From contig JAIEQL010000053.1 of assembly GCA_019747735.1 (NCBI GenBank), forward strand, positions 1 to 34,409: a DNA stretch of 34,409 nt, read 5' to 3'. The notes beneath the pieces are model-generated. The model had not been told where the DNA came from. It was given only the letters and a program-made list of their open reading frames with translations, and made no database searches. Positions 10,309 through 18,640 of the stretch are shown here, in pieces (the first letter of the stretch is position 1; the number at the start of each line of letters is the position of its first letter). The translations under genes and the position numbers were made by a program. The DNA comes from Chthoniobacterales bacterium. GTDB taxonomy: Bacteria; Verrucomicrobiota; Verrucomicrobiia; Chthoniobacterales; UBA6821.

Positions 10309-11410
10309 ATGTCTACCGATCTTACTTTATTGGATTCCTCCACACTGATTGAACGCCTCAATCAGCTGCGGAGGTTTCTTTGACGTCTCTGCTCTCACAG
10401 ATGAATTAGCCGCTATCGAGGAGCGGATGAACCATCCCGATTTTTGGAATCATCGGGAAAGCGCTCAAAAAGACGTTGCACAGATCTCTCAACTCCGGGC
10501 CACACTCAATCCCCTTCTTGTACTGGAACAAAGGGCTAGCGATTTAAAGCTTCTTCAACAAATGGCGGAAGAAGAGACCACACCTGAACAACGTACCACT
10601 GCTTTAGGAGAGGTCAGCAAAGAATTTCAAGCCCTCACACACGACATCGAGAAATTTGAAATTCTCCAACTTCTCAGTGGCGAATTTGATCGAGCTGATG
10701 CCTTTCTTACTATTCATGCAGGAGCAGGTGGCACTGAATCGTGTGACTGGGCCGAGATGCTGCTGCGCATGTATCAACGCTGGACCGAGCGCTCTAGTTA
10801 TACGACCAGCATTATTGATATCCAAGAAGGAGAGGAAGCAGGGATTAAATCGATCACGTTGCTGGTTCGTGGAGAATATGCCTTTGGTTATTTACAAACA
10901 GAACGCGGAGTGCATCGGCTTGTTCGCATTTCTCCCTTTGACTCAGCTAAGCGACGTCACACTTCTTTCGCAAGTGTCGATGTTGTTCCCGATATTGAAG
11001 ATGCTCCTATTGAAATTGATGAAAAAGATATCCATGTCGACACCTATCGTGCCGGCGGGAAAGGAGGTCAAAACGTCAACAAGGTAGAAACTGCGGTACG
11101 GATGACTCACCTTCCAACAGGGGTTGTCGTGGCTTGTCAAGCAGAACGGAGCCAGTTAAAAAACCGCCATCTAGCAATGAAGATGTTGCGTGCTAAAATT
11201 TACCAGCTCGAGGCTGATAAAAAGCGCGCTGAGCTCGATCGCCAATATGGTGAAAAAGGAGAGATTGCCTGGGGCAATCAAATTCGTTCTTATGTTTTTC
11301 AGCCTTATCAAATGGTCAAAGACCATCGCACCAATGCTCAAACAAGCGATGTTCAAGGAGTCATGGATGGAGAGATCGATCTATTTATCGAAGCCAAACT
11401 TCGCTCTTAG
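10309..11410 (+). CDS. prfB: Peptide chain release factor 2, with programmed +1 frameshift
   Basis: Terminates translation at UGA and UAA. The gene is read in two parts: 24 codons from ATG 10309 ([20 protein letters not shown] and RRFL), an in-frame TGA at 10381, then a +1 shift giving [16 protein letters not shown] and on; full product 366 aa, the usual RF2 length. Identity as RF2 and not RF1 is shown by the SPF stop-recognition tripeptide ([15 protein letters not shown]); the catalytic GGQ is in [14 protein letters not shown]. No Shine-Dalgarno precedes the ATG. The stop TAG at 11408 takes its G from element A, which begins at that base. Upstream and divergent: the Ser/Thr-rich gene. Confidence 0.97.
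10368..10384 (+). promoter_or_regulatory. RF2 autoregulatory frameshift site
   Basis: CGGAGG, a spacer codon TTT, then the slippery CTT TGA C. The purine-rich hexamer pairs with the 16S rRNA tail and sits three bases before CTT, as in Escherichia coli prfB. Low RF2 slows reading of UGA and favours the +1 shift, raising RF2. This is the clearest Shine-Dalgarno-like sequence in the window and it is internal to a gene. Confidence 0.95.
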
Positions 11411-11551
11411 AGGGTGTCTTGAAAATGAATAAAATTGCGCATTACGGCGTCGCTCCAGTGCTCGCGTCCTCGAGTATGTCCATATACACTGCGGGTCTGT
11501 GCGCTTCGCTCCTGGTACTGCATCAATTTTATTCATTTTCAAGACACCCTC
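11410..11551 (-). mobile_element. Element A, copy 2 (142 bp, complete)
   Basis: Starts and ends with the same 28-bp inverted repeat (GAGGGTGTCTTGAAAATG and on), a perfect match between ends. Flanked by a 3-bp direct repeat TTA (11407-11409 and 11552-11554), the target duplication. The prfB stop TAG is made of TA from the duplication and the first G of the element. Compared with the other complete copies it is one base longer at the prfB end and has lost the stop of the small internal frame. Too short for a transposase, so it must be mobilised in trans. Confidence 0.93.
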
Positions 11552-11554
11552 TTA

Positions 11555-11697
11555 GAACCTGTTAAAAATTCTACTACTGAGGCGAAGAGCTCTGTCGCGT
11601 CGGTGCTCGCCTCGTCGAGTATGTCCATATACACTCCTCGGCTTGTGCGCCGCCGCTCCTTGCTCTTCATCCTCATCAGCGAATTTTGAACAGGTTC
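11555..11697. mobile_element. Element B, 143-bp inverted-repeat element
   Basis: Ends read GAACCTGTTAAAAATTC and, inverted, GAACCTGTTCAAAATTC, unlike element A. The interior (in the minus direction) shares about 80 bp with element A, centred on TATATGGACATACTCGA. It directly abuts copy 2 of element A, separated only by the TTA duplicated by that insertion. In the minus direction it carries an open frame, RMKSKERRRTSRGVYMDILD and on, whose reality is unclear. Left flank TTA and right flank TTT do not give a clean duplication. Its right end is 12 bp before the start of the following gene. Confidence 0.8.
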
Positions 11698-11709
11698 TTT
11701 AGAATTACT

Positions 11710-13501
11710 ATGCCTTGTTTCTTCATCCCTTCTATCGTTTCCATCCCTGTTAATTTTTTACTATCTTCTATCCCTGTGAATCTTTTTAAGAAATATTCCA
11801 CGATCAGCTTCATTGGAGTCCTTCTCCTTTTTGCTTTTTTTTATTATGGCTACTACTACCGCTGCAGCCTCTATCCAGCTGGTGAAGGAGGCTGCGAAGG
11901 GGTTACGGCATTAAGATTGCTAGAGGGACAAGTTCCGATGAAAGAAGTAATTTTAGGTTATAACCTCCTTTGGTTTTATCCCATTGTGGCACTCTTTAAA
12001 ATTTTTGGTCCCAGTTACACTTTTCTCCGCATTTACTTTTTTTTGATAGCAACAGCAACCTCATTGCTCGCTTTTACAGTTATCAAAATAACAACCCGTC
12101 ACTCATGGTTAGCCTTTTTAGGTGCCATCCTGGTACTTATTTTACCTGGTCAACTTTTTCGTAATTACATGGCTTTTTTGGCCATGCTCAACATGGCCTT
12201 TTTTTTAAAAACATTTCTTCTTCCTTGTGCCAGCAGCAGGAGAAGATTGATCTGGATGACTGCTTCCGGAGCCGTTCTAGGCCTCACTTTTCTTATTCGT
12301 GTTGATCTTGGTTTTTTTTTTCACGGCTCTTTTTTTAGGACTTACCTTCCTTGCGCCAGGGATCACTACATTTCAAGCCACATATTCTCTTTCAAAGCGT
12401 TACAGCCTTGCTTTGACAGGACTAATACTAGCCGGCATTGCGGCATTAGCATTACATCTCCCTTTTTATTACGACGCGATGCATCGCGGCTTTTCAGACT
12501 CTTTCTTAGAGCAATACCAACAACTTCCTCGAATCATTATTAGCAAAAAATGTGATCTCCAAAAGTTTCTCAATCCAAAAAAAGAGGAACAAAAAACAGC
12601 CATTATTGTTTCCTCTACTATTCCTCTTTTAGCAACAACGCCACCACTCCCACAAAAGCAAACCACGCTTGCACGCTACTCTCTCAAGGCACACAAAATG
12701 AGAGAACGGCTCATGGCCCTCAATCTCTATTTGCCCATTTTGCTTTCTTTCCTGATATCTATCATGGGAATGACGTTCTTTTTTTTAAAACGAGTCACTA
12801 GTAAAGAGCGGCTTTTTTTCCCAATATTACTGACCTGCTTAGGATGCTCCCTGACGCTTTTTCCTCAATATTTTTTCTGGCGACCAGACATGGTTCATTT
12901 TAGCGAATTCATGGTTCCAATGATGGTCACCATTCTGATTGCTATTTCTTTTGCAACGGAGACTTACAAAAAAGCTCCTTTCTATGTTCGCCCTCTCATC
13001 GTTTTGTTCTTTTTTTTAGCTACCTTCTCCCTCCTGCTCTATCTCGATGATGGATGCCAATCTCAATCAACTGGTGGCATCGCCATTAGTCACCATAGAA
13101 CAGTCGAGTTTAAAGGAGCTAACGGAGTGGCAGTGAAGCTTACCCCCTCTGAATTTCAGGATACTTCTGCAATCTATCAAAGCATTATCATGCACTCAAA
13201 ACCAGGAGAGTACGTTATTTGTTACCCTTATAATCCTGAAATTAATTTTATGACGGATCGCCCTTCCTACCGTCAGAATCTTTATATTGATAACCTCACA
13301 GCACCTCGTGATTTTGATGCATTGACTATTGCAGAAATCGAAAAATATCACCCCGCGGCTATCGTCATTACCGATTGGTCGATTAATGGCACAGAAGATT
13401 CACGATTCACGCACTGGGCAGCAGGAACCTATGACTATATTAAAAGTCATTATCTTGCCGACTACGAACGAGGAAACATTCATGTTTTTGTGAGGCCGTA
13501 G
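11710..13501 (+). pseudogene. Multi-pass membrane glycosyltransferase-like protein, frame broken at a T10 run
   Basis: Two open frames form one gene of about 597 codons. The first runs from ATG 11710 to about codon 200; the second continues from there to TAG 13499-13501. The join is at ten consecutive T (12312-12321): with nine T the protein reads VDLGFFFTALFLGLTF without a break. About 10-11 hydrophobic segments are followed by a soluble C-terminal domain (from about VKLTPSEFQ). Short motifs such as YNLLWFYP and RPDMVHFSE recall GT-C glycosyltransferases (PMT/ArnT-like) that use lipid-linked sugars; the exact family is not recognised. Nothing else in the gene is damaged, so it may be recently lost, phase variable, or rescued by slippage. 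Its start is 12 bp from element B, so it depends on a promoter in the element or on read-through from prfB. Confidence 0.75.
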
Positions 13502-13532
13502 CATCTCAATTTTTCCGAGAAAAATTGAGATG
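13502..13532. terminator. Perfect 13-bp hairpin at the end of the membrane protein gene
   Basis: CATCTCAATTTTT (13502-13514) pairs fully with 13520-13532 around a 5-base loop CCGAG. It begins one base after the TAG stop codon. Like the hairpin after speA it lacks a separate U-run, although the stem has A5/T5 at its top. Likely terminator. Confidence 0.6.
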
Positions 13533-13666
13533 AGTTGAAGATTAAAGTTTAAGTTGCTTCTTGCTTTTGGAAAAAATAAAAAAAATGTCATACCTCCAGA
13601 AGTCTTTTATTGCTTGGCATTGCAACGCAATGGGTTCGAAACTTCAACTTCAACTATCTACTTCAC
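13532..13666. repeat. Purine/pyrimidine-armed imperfect hairpin F1
   Basis: Left arm gagttgaagattaaagtt (13532 on) pairs loosely with the right arm aacttcaacttcaact to cttcac (13638-13666). The inside has a small hairpin CATTGC-AAC-GCAATG and TTTTATTGCTT. It fills the gap between two convergent genes; the right arm covers the stop codon of the GH-GT2 gene. On the minus strand it resembles F4 (27115-27224): both carry gttgaagttgaag followed by AAGCAATAAAA. Confidence 0.6.
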
Positions 13667-16147
13667 CCTCGCTAAGCCAACCCGTTGGGCTGACGCTTCC
13701 ACAAGCTCTGCGACACGTCGCTTTAATCGGTAGGCAAGAATGAAAAAAACGAGCAAGAGAACGGCGTAGGAAGCAAGATACCAAGGAGTTCCAGCGGCTC
13801 CTGTCATAAATTGATAAGTGAGGTAACCCAAGACTAGCATGTTGACTAAAAGAGTCGTTGCTACCATGCGCGTAGAAAGATTAACGCGAGTCAGACATTT
13901 GGGACCACCATGATACTCGGTGACACTGCGCAGGCGAATTCCCCACCAAAAGCTTCCATAAATCTGAATATCCCACTCTTTCCAACCTGTATCGATGGAA
14001 TAGCTCCAACCTTCACTTTCAAGTGCAGCAATGATCGTAGGAAGGAGCGTTTCACGGCCCTTGTTCTCTTCACTCCAGAAATTCAAACGCGAGTTGCCAT
14101 GAAAGCGGCTTGGTAAAAAATCTTTTTCTTTTGCTGAGATGACCGATTCGGGAGTTCTTTTATATTTGAGCCATGTAAAATAACGGGCCCAGCCACGGAC
14201 AAGCGGCTGGCTCAGTGCTAAAAAAGCCACCAAAAGTCGTGCGCGAATTGTATCAAAGCGAGGTTCCAGCTTTGCATGAATCATATAAGAGAGAGAGACA
14301 AGCAATGTTCCTGAAAACATCAAAAAGGAAACAATACCCAAAGCAGGAAATGGCCACGAAAGCAGGAAGATAAAAGCTGAAAGAATTACCCATTCCAAAC
14401 AGCTTAAATAGGCTGCAATTTCAGATTGGGTAGAAGGATAAATGCATTGAAAAAAACCTTCACCAAAAATTCCGTGATAGATGACAGGGTGATTGATGAG
14501 CCAAGTAAAACGAGGAGCTCCATAAACTTGCCCTTTCCATTTAGCAGTTCCTGTTGGACCAAAGAAAATCAGGTGTTTGAAACGAAGAAGTGATTCTGCT
14601 TCACCATAACCCTCTTGCTGTTTACGAAAGGCCTTTAAAGTAAAGCGACGGTAATGCCAAACAATGGCTGCAGGGCTAAAAGCGATGACCAAATTTTCTT
14701 GCTGAAGACGCCAACAAAAATCGACATCATCTCCTGCCTTCCGATATTCAGGATCAAAACCCCCAATACGATCAAAGGCCCAACGATGAAAGGCCATATT
14801 GCATCCTGGAATATGTTCGGCAACGACATCGGTTAGCAGCACATGGTTAGGGCCACCAGGGGCCGCTGCCACACAAGCCTGATGCCAGTTTTCGGCTGGT
14901 GGAGAGACGTTAGGGCCACCAACGCCTGCATAATCTCCAGAAAGGAGGGTGCCCACTAAATAAAAAAGCCAATCAGGATCTGCCATACAGTCAGAGTCGG
15001 TGTAGGCGAGAATTTCTCCCGTAGCTGCCGCCGCTCCTACATTGCGGGCTACACTAAGGCCTTGATTGGATTGAACAATGGCATGAACCCAAGGATGGCG
15101 AGCAAGAATTTCTTTGGTGTTATCGGTGGAGCCATCATCCACAACGATCACTTCATAATCGGGGTAATCAATTTTTTTGAGCGAACGAAGACAGGCTTCT
15201 AATGTTTGCCCTCCATTGTAGCTACAGACAATGATAGAAACCTTGGGTTGCTTTGGTAGTTTGACTTGGTGGGTGATAGAAATGGGAGCATCAAAAAAAT
15301 GACGTACTACTTCGAGTGCTTTTTTAGGAGTCCGGTCACGCCGCACCAGTCCAAAAGCCCAATCCAAAATTTCATTGCCACCACGATACCATTCATCAGT
15401 CCAAGCATAGACAAAAGTTCCAGCAAGACCGCCTCGAATAACTGATTCTAAGTGCCATTGGAGGATTTCAGCTTGTTTCTCCTCACCATTGCGCATGGTA
15501 TCGAGGCCGAACTCGCCAAGGATGAGTGGTTTTTCTTCAGCGAGATTTTGAAGGCGCGCTAAATAACGTTCAAAATCATCACGTCGTTCCAAATAAACGT
15601 TATAGCTTAAAAAATCAACATTCTGAGGGAGTAAGTATTCGGTAGAAGGATAATTAGCGTAAGAGTAAAGAACCTTGGGATCTTCTCTTCGAGCGATATT
15701 AATAAGCTGCTCTAAGAATTCAGTGACACGCTTGGCTCCCAGCCAACGGACCATGGTCGGAGGAATTTCATTGCCGACAAAATAGCCAAAAATGGCAGGA
15801 TGATCCGCATATTTTCGCACAGTAGTGGCCACTATTTTTTTGATCGAAGAACGTATCTTACGATCGTTAAGAAACTCCACATGCTCCATCCAGGGAATAG
15901 TAATGAGAACACGAAGGGCATTCTCTTGGCAAAGATCCAGAAACCACGCTGGTGGTGGAGTGTAGATACGAATGACATTGGCTCCACACTCCTTAACAGC
16001 TGCCATATCCTTGGTTGCTTGTTCAGGGCTTCCAAATTCGTAGCCCTCTGCATCGGGAGCTAACGGACAGTAAGTGATTCCTTTAATAAAGAACTTACGA
16101 TCTCCTTGGAAAAAAAATTTTGCTCGTACAACAATGCGTTCAGTCAT
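13658..16147 (-). CDS. Glycoside hydrolase-glycosyltransferase 2 fusion protein, membrane
   Basis: 829 aa with three parts. Residues 1-290 form a TIM-barrel glycoside hydrolase of clan A (GH2/GH5-like): FFIKGITYCPLAPD at the start, the acid/base in VGNEIPP (E127) and the likely nucleophile in LGEFGLDT (E212). Residues 300-520 are a family 2 glycosyltransferase: SIIVCSYNGGQTLEACL, VVDDGSTDNT (337-338), TDSDCMADPDW (384-386), GGFDPEY and DDVDFCWRLQ. Hydrophobic helices follow at about 585-625, 640-652, 762-780 and 788-806, with a soluble segment between. The N-terminus has no signal peptide. It probably builds or trims a surface polysaccharide; both active sites look intact, though which side of the membrane the hydrolase faces is unclear. 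Gap of 19 bp to the Rpn gene upstream. Confidence 0.85.
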   Translation of the reverse strand: MTERIVVRAKFFFQGDRKFFIKGITYCPLAPDAEGYEFGSPEQATKDMAAVKECGANVIRIYTPPPAWFLDLCQENALRVLITIPWMEHVEFLNDRKIRSSIKKIVATTVRKYADHPAIFGYFVGNEIPPTMVRWLGAKRVTEFLEQLINIARREDPKVLYSYANYPSTEYLLPQNVDFLSYNVYLERRDDFERYLARLQNLAEEKPLILGEFGLDTMRNGEEKQAEILQWHLESVIRGGLAGTFVYAWTDEWYRGGNEILDWAFGLVRRDRTPKKALEVVRHFFDAPISITHQVKLPKQPKVSIIVCSYNGGQTLEACLRSLKKIDYPDYEVIVVDDGSTDNTKEILARHPWVHAIVQSNQGLSVARNVGAAAATGEILAYTDSDCMADPDWLFYLVGTLLSGDYAGVGGPNVSPPAENWHQACVAAAPGGPNHVLLTDVVAEHIPGCNMAFHRWAFDRIGGFDPEYRKAGDDVDFCWRLQQENLVIAFSPAAIVWHYRRFTLKAFRKQQEGYGEAESLLRFKHLIFFGPTGTAKWKGQVYGAPRFTWLINHPVIYHGIFGEGFFQCIYPSTQSEIAAYLSCLEWVILSAFIFLLSWPFPALGIVSFLMFSGTLLVSLSYMIHAKLEPRFDTIRARLLVAFLALSQPLVRGWARYFTWLKYKRTPESVISAKEKDFLPSRFHGNSRLNFWSEENKGRETLLPTIIAALESEGWSYSIDTGWKEWDIQIYGSFWWGIRLRSVTEYHGGPKCLTRVNLSTRMVATTLLVNMLVLGYLTYQFMTGAAGTPWYLASYAVLLLVFFILAYRLKRRVAELVEASAQRVGLARVK

Positions 16148-16166
16148 TTAAAGTGGAAATTAAAAG

Positions 16167-17099
16167 TTAACGAATGTTCTCCACCATTTTTTTAACTTCT
16201 TCCAAAGATAATTCTGCAAGAGAGCCAATTTCCTGCAGTGACATTTTGGAACGATATAAATTATGCACAATTGATTCCTTTGCTTTCATTGCACCTTCAG
16301 CCAGTCCTTTAGCCAGTCCTTTAGCCAGTCCTTCGGCTCTACCCTGGAATACTCCATCACTAAAAGAACTTTGCAGCGTGCTTTTTGAAATTCTGACATC
16401 TCCCATATAGCGTTCATAGGCATAGCGCTCTTCTTTTGAGAGTTGAAGCAAAGTGAGTCTCTCTCCAGCATCTTGAATTCCCTTGGCTTTAAATTCAGGT
16501 TTAACTTCAGCTTCCTTCAAAGCATAAATCCACTCATCAAGAGTATCTCTGATTTTAAGATCAAACCCGCTTACCTTTAGCACGTAGTATTCTGGAAAAA
16601 TATTACAGAGGTTTTTGATATGAGCAGGATAGTGGGCCTTCTCTTTATCACTAAGCTGTAAGGTATCTTTTTTGTGAATGCCCTGAAAATGTGTTGTTCC
16701 ATGGTAGATATAGTCCTCCCCTTCACCTAAGTCGAAATAGACAATGTTAACAGAAATAACACGTGGAATACCGCCATAAGGCTCTCCCTCTTCCAAATGC
16801 TCTACAACAACTTTAGAAACGCCATACAACATCCGGGAGAGAAAATCCCACTCACGTTCACATTGGACTTCTATAATGACTTTTTCCCCATTGCCCAGTT
16901 GAGCCATGACATCAACACGATTCGATTTATCTTTAGAGTGACTCTTGTTCGATTCACTTTCTAAAAGCGAATCAATAATCACATCAGTACGAAGCAGCTC
17001 AGACAAAAAGCCAGCAAGGATAGGAAAGTTCACTCTCCGCCGTAGCAATGTTTTAATAGCCCAATCGAACTGGATTAACTTCTTCGGCTCGGATTTCAT
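16167..17099 (-). CDS. Rpn family nuclease (PD-(D/E)XK, transposase_31 type)
   Basis: 310 aa. The N-terminal nuclease core shows FDWAIKTLLRRRVNFPILAGFL, then the catalytic residues D63 in RVDV and E77/Q79 in IIEVQC, as in the Rpn/DUF1703-like family that promotes recombination and is often amplified in intracellular bacteria. The C-terminus has an in-frame 12-bp repeat (GLAKGLAKGLAEG, DNA about 16296-16334) and ends in a short helical domain. Complete, start at 17099. A near-perfect promoter sits directly upstream. A remnant of a second copy lies at 3823-3951. Element A copy 3 lies 69 bp upstream. Confidence 0.88.
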   Translation of the reverse strand: MKSEPKKLIQFDWAIKTLLRRRVNFPILAGFLSELLRTDVIIDSLLESESNKSHSKDKSNRVDVMAQLGNGEKVIIEVQCEREWDFLSRMLYGVSKVVVEHLEEGEPYGGIPRVISVNIVYFDLGEGEDYIYHGTTHFQGIHKKDTLQLSDKEKAHYPAHIKNLCNIFPEYYVLKVSGFDLKIRDTLDEWIYALKEAEVKPEFKAKGIQDAGERLTLLQLSKEERYAYERYMGDVRISKSTLQSSFSDGVFQGRAEGLAKGLAKGLAEGAMKAKESIVHNLYRSKMSLQEIGSLAELSLEEVKKMVENIR

Positions 17100-17109
17100 A
17101 GGACCAAGT

Positions 17110-17139
17110 AGTCTACTGAGATGCCTGTCTCATTGTCAA
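17110..17139 (-). promoter_or_regulatory. Predicted sigma-70 type promoter of the Rpn nuclease gene
   Basis: Minus strand: TTGACA (17139-17134), 18-base spacer, TAGACT (17115-17110). Transcription would start near 17103, only a few bases before the ATG at 17099, suggesting a leaderless or nearly leaderless message. Confidence 0.5.
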
Positions 17140-17168
17140 ATGATGACTGCACCAAAAATCTAAACTCA

Positions 17169-17309
17169 GAGGGTGTCTTGAAAATGAATAAAATTGATGC
17201 AGTACCAGGAGCGAAGCGCACAGACCCGCAGTGTATAGGGACATACTCGAGGACGCGAGCACTGGAGCGACGCCGTAATGCGCAATTTTAGTCTTTTCAA
17301 GACACCCTC
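17169..17309 (+). mobile_element. Element A, copy 3 (141 bp, complete)
   Basis: Ends GAGGGTGTCTTGAAAATG and, inverted, GAGGGTGTCTTGAAAAGAC. Direct repeats TCA flank it (17166-17168 and 17310-17312). The right repeat, read on the minus strand, is TGA, the stop codon of hemL. The interior has a 35-codon open frame (from ATG 17183, MNKIDAVPGAKRTDPQC to RRRNAQF) ending in a TAG inside the right terminal repeat. Confidence 0.95.
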
Positions 17310-18614
17310 TCATTTGAGAACTTCGGCAATGACCTCACTTGTGCGTGCAACCACCTCAGGTGTGTGCGCGAGGCTGATAAATCCTGCCTCAAATTGAGAA
17401 GGAGCAAAGTAGATGCCTCGTGCTAATGCTTGTTGGAAAAAATGGGCAAACTCTTCTGCACGATTTTTTTTGGCGTCACTTAAATTGCGCACTGGACCTT
17501 CGCTGAAATAAAGGCAAAACAAGGAACCAAGACGATGAAATGTAAAAGGCTTATTTTGAATAATTGTTTGGATGTTTTCTTCAAGCAAGCTACCTATTTT
17601 TTCTAATTGATTCCACCCATCACAACGTTCCATCTCACGCAATTGTGTGAGCCCAGCTGCCAGGGCAAGAGGATTTCCTGAAAGTGTCCCAGCTTGATAA
17701 ACAGGACCCGTAGGGGCCAATTGATCCATGAGATCAGCCCTTCCTCCAAAGGCTCCCACTGGCAATCCCCCTCCAATCACCTTACCAAGGGCCGTCAGAT
17801 CTGGTTGCATACCACAACGCTCTTGATAGCCGCCAGGAGCTAAGCGAAAACCAGTCATCACTTCATCAAAAATAAGCAGGGCACCGTATTCTTTGCAGAG
17901 CGCTTGAAGCCCCTCTAAAAAGCCTGGCTCAGGCAGGTAAAGACCTGCATTGGCAGGGACTGGTTCTAAAATAACACAGGCAATCTCGCGACCTTGTTTT
18001 TGAAAAAGAGTTTCTGCCGCTGTGAGATCATTAAAAGGAAGCGTTGTTGTGAGCGCTGCAAGTGCCGCTGGAACGCCAGCACTATCGGGAGTTCCAAAGG
18101 TAAGAGCGCCGCTTCCCGCTTTGACCAAGAGTGAATCCACATGGCCATGGTAGCATCCTTCAAACTTCACAATTCGATCTCGGCCTGTAGCGCCTCTTGC
18201 CAGGCGGATGCATGACATGGTGGCCTCAGTGCCACTATTAACCATTCGTACTTTTTCAATCGAGGGAACCATGCGACAAATGGTTTGGGCCATCTCTACT
18301 TCCAATGGATTGGGAGTGCCAAAACTAAGTCCTTGTGTTGCTGCAGTGCGCACGGCTTCGACAACAACGGTTGGTGCATGCCCTAAAATAGCAGGTCCCC
18401 AGGTACCTACATAATCAATGAGCTCTTGACCATCAACCGTTATGAGCCTACAGCCGCTTGCCGATTTGACAAAAAAAGGAGTACCTCCTACCGCACGAAA
18501 GGCACGCACAGGAGAGTTGACGCCACCTGGAATCCAACGAAGTGCTTCGGACCAGAGCTGTGCGGATAGGTTGGAGGGTGAAGAAGGGCTGGAAGGTGAA
18601 GAAGAAGCAGGCAT
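17310..18614 (-). CDS. hemL: Glutamate-1-semialdehyde 2,1-aminomutase
   Basis: PLP enzyme of the C5 heme pathway, converting glutamate-1-semialdehyde to 5-aminolevulinate; cytoplasmic. 434 aa, usual length. Motifs: IPGGVNSPVRAF (28-39), NSGTEATMSCIRLARG (126-141), FEGCYHGHVDS, FDEVMTGFR (249-257) and the PLP lysine K278 in LGKVIGGGLPVGAFGG. I choose the Met at 18614 and not the more distal one at 18686, since the extra 24 residues overlap the toxin-like gene. The N-terminal MPASSSPSSPSSPSN is low-complexity and absent from typical HemL; its DNA is made of ggtgaagaag-like words. The stop codon TGA is one of the two target duplications of element A copy 3. Confidence 0.95.
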   Translation of the reverse strand: MPASSSPSSPSSPSNLSAQLWSEALRWIPGGVNSPVRAFRAVGGTPFFVKSASGCRLITVDGQELIDYVGTWGPAILGHAPTVVVEAVRTAATQGLSFGTPNPLEVEMAQTICRMVPSIEKVRMVNSGTEATMSCIRLARGATGRDRIVKFEGCYHGHVDSLLVKAGSGALTFGTPDSAGVPAALAALTTTLPFNDLTAAETLFQKQGREIACVILEPVPANAGLYLPEPGFLEGLQALCKEYGALLIFDEVMTGFRLAPGGYQERCGMQPDLTALGKVIGGGLPVGAFGGRADLMDQLAPTGPVYQAGTLSGNPLALAAGLTQLREMERCDGWNQLEKIGSLLEENIQTIIQNKPFTFHRLGSLFCLYFSEGPVRNLSDAKKNRAEEFAHFFQQALARGIYFAPSQFEAGFISLAHTPEVVARTSEVIAEVLK

Positions 18615-18640
18615 ACAAAACTTAAACTGTTGCAAAGGTG

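Noticed and set aside
9833..10348. 171-codon open frame on the plus strand before prfB
   Set aside because: It runs antisense to the Ser/Thr-rich gene and through the prfB start in another frame; no promoter or recognisable protein. Judged a shadow.
10349..10381. TTG at 10349 as the prfB start
   Set aside because: It would skip the frameshift. The conserved first 24 codons and CTT TGA C show that translation starts at ATG 10309.
16296..16345. 12-bp repeat in the Rpn gene as a phase-variation site
   Set aside because: The unit is a multiple of three (GLAK), so it changes length but not frame; such repeats are usual in this family.
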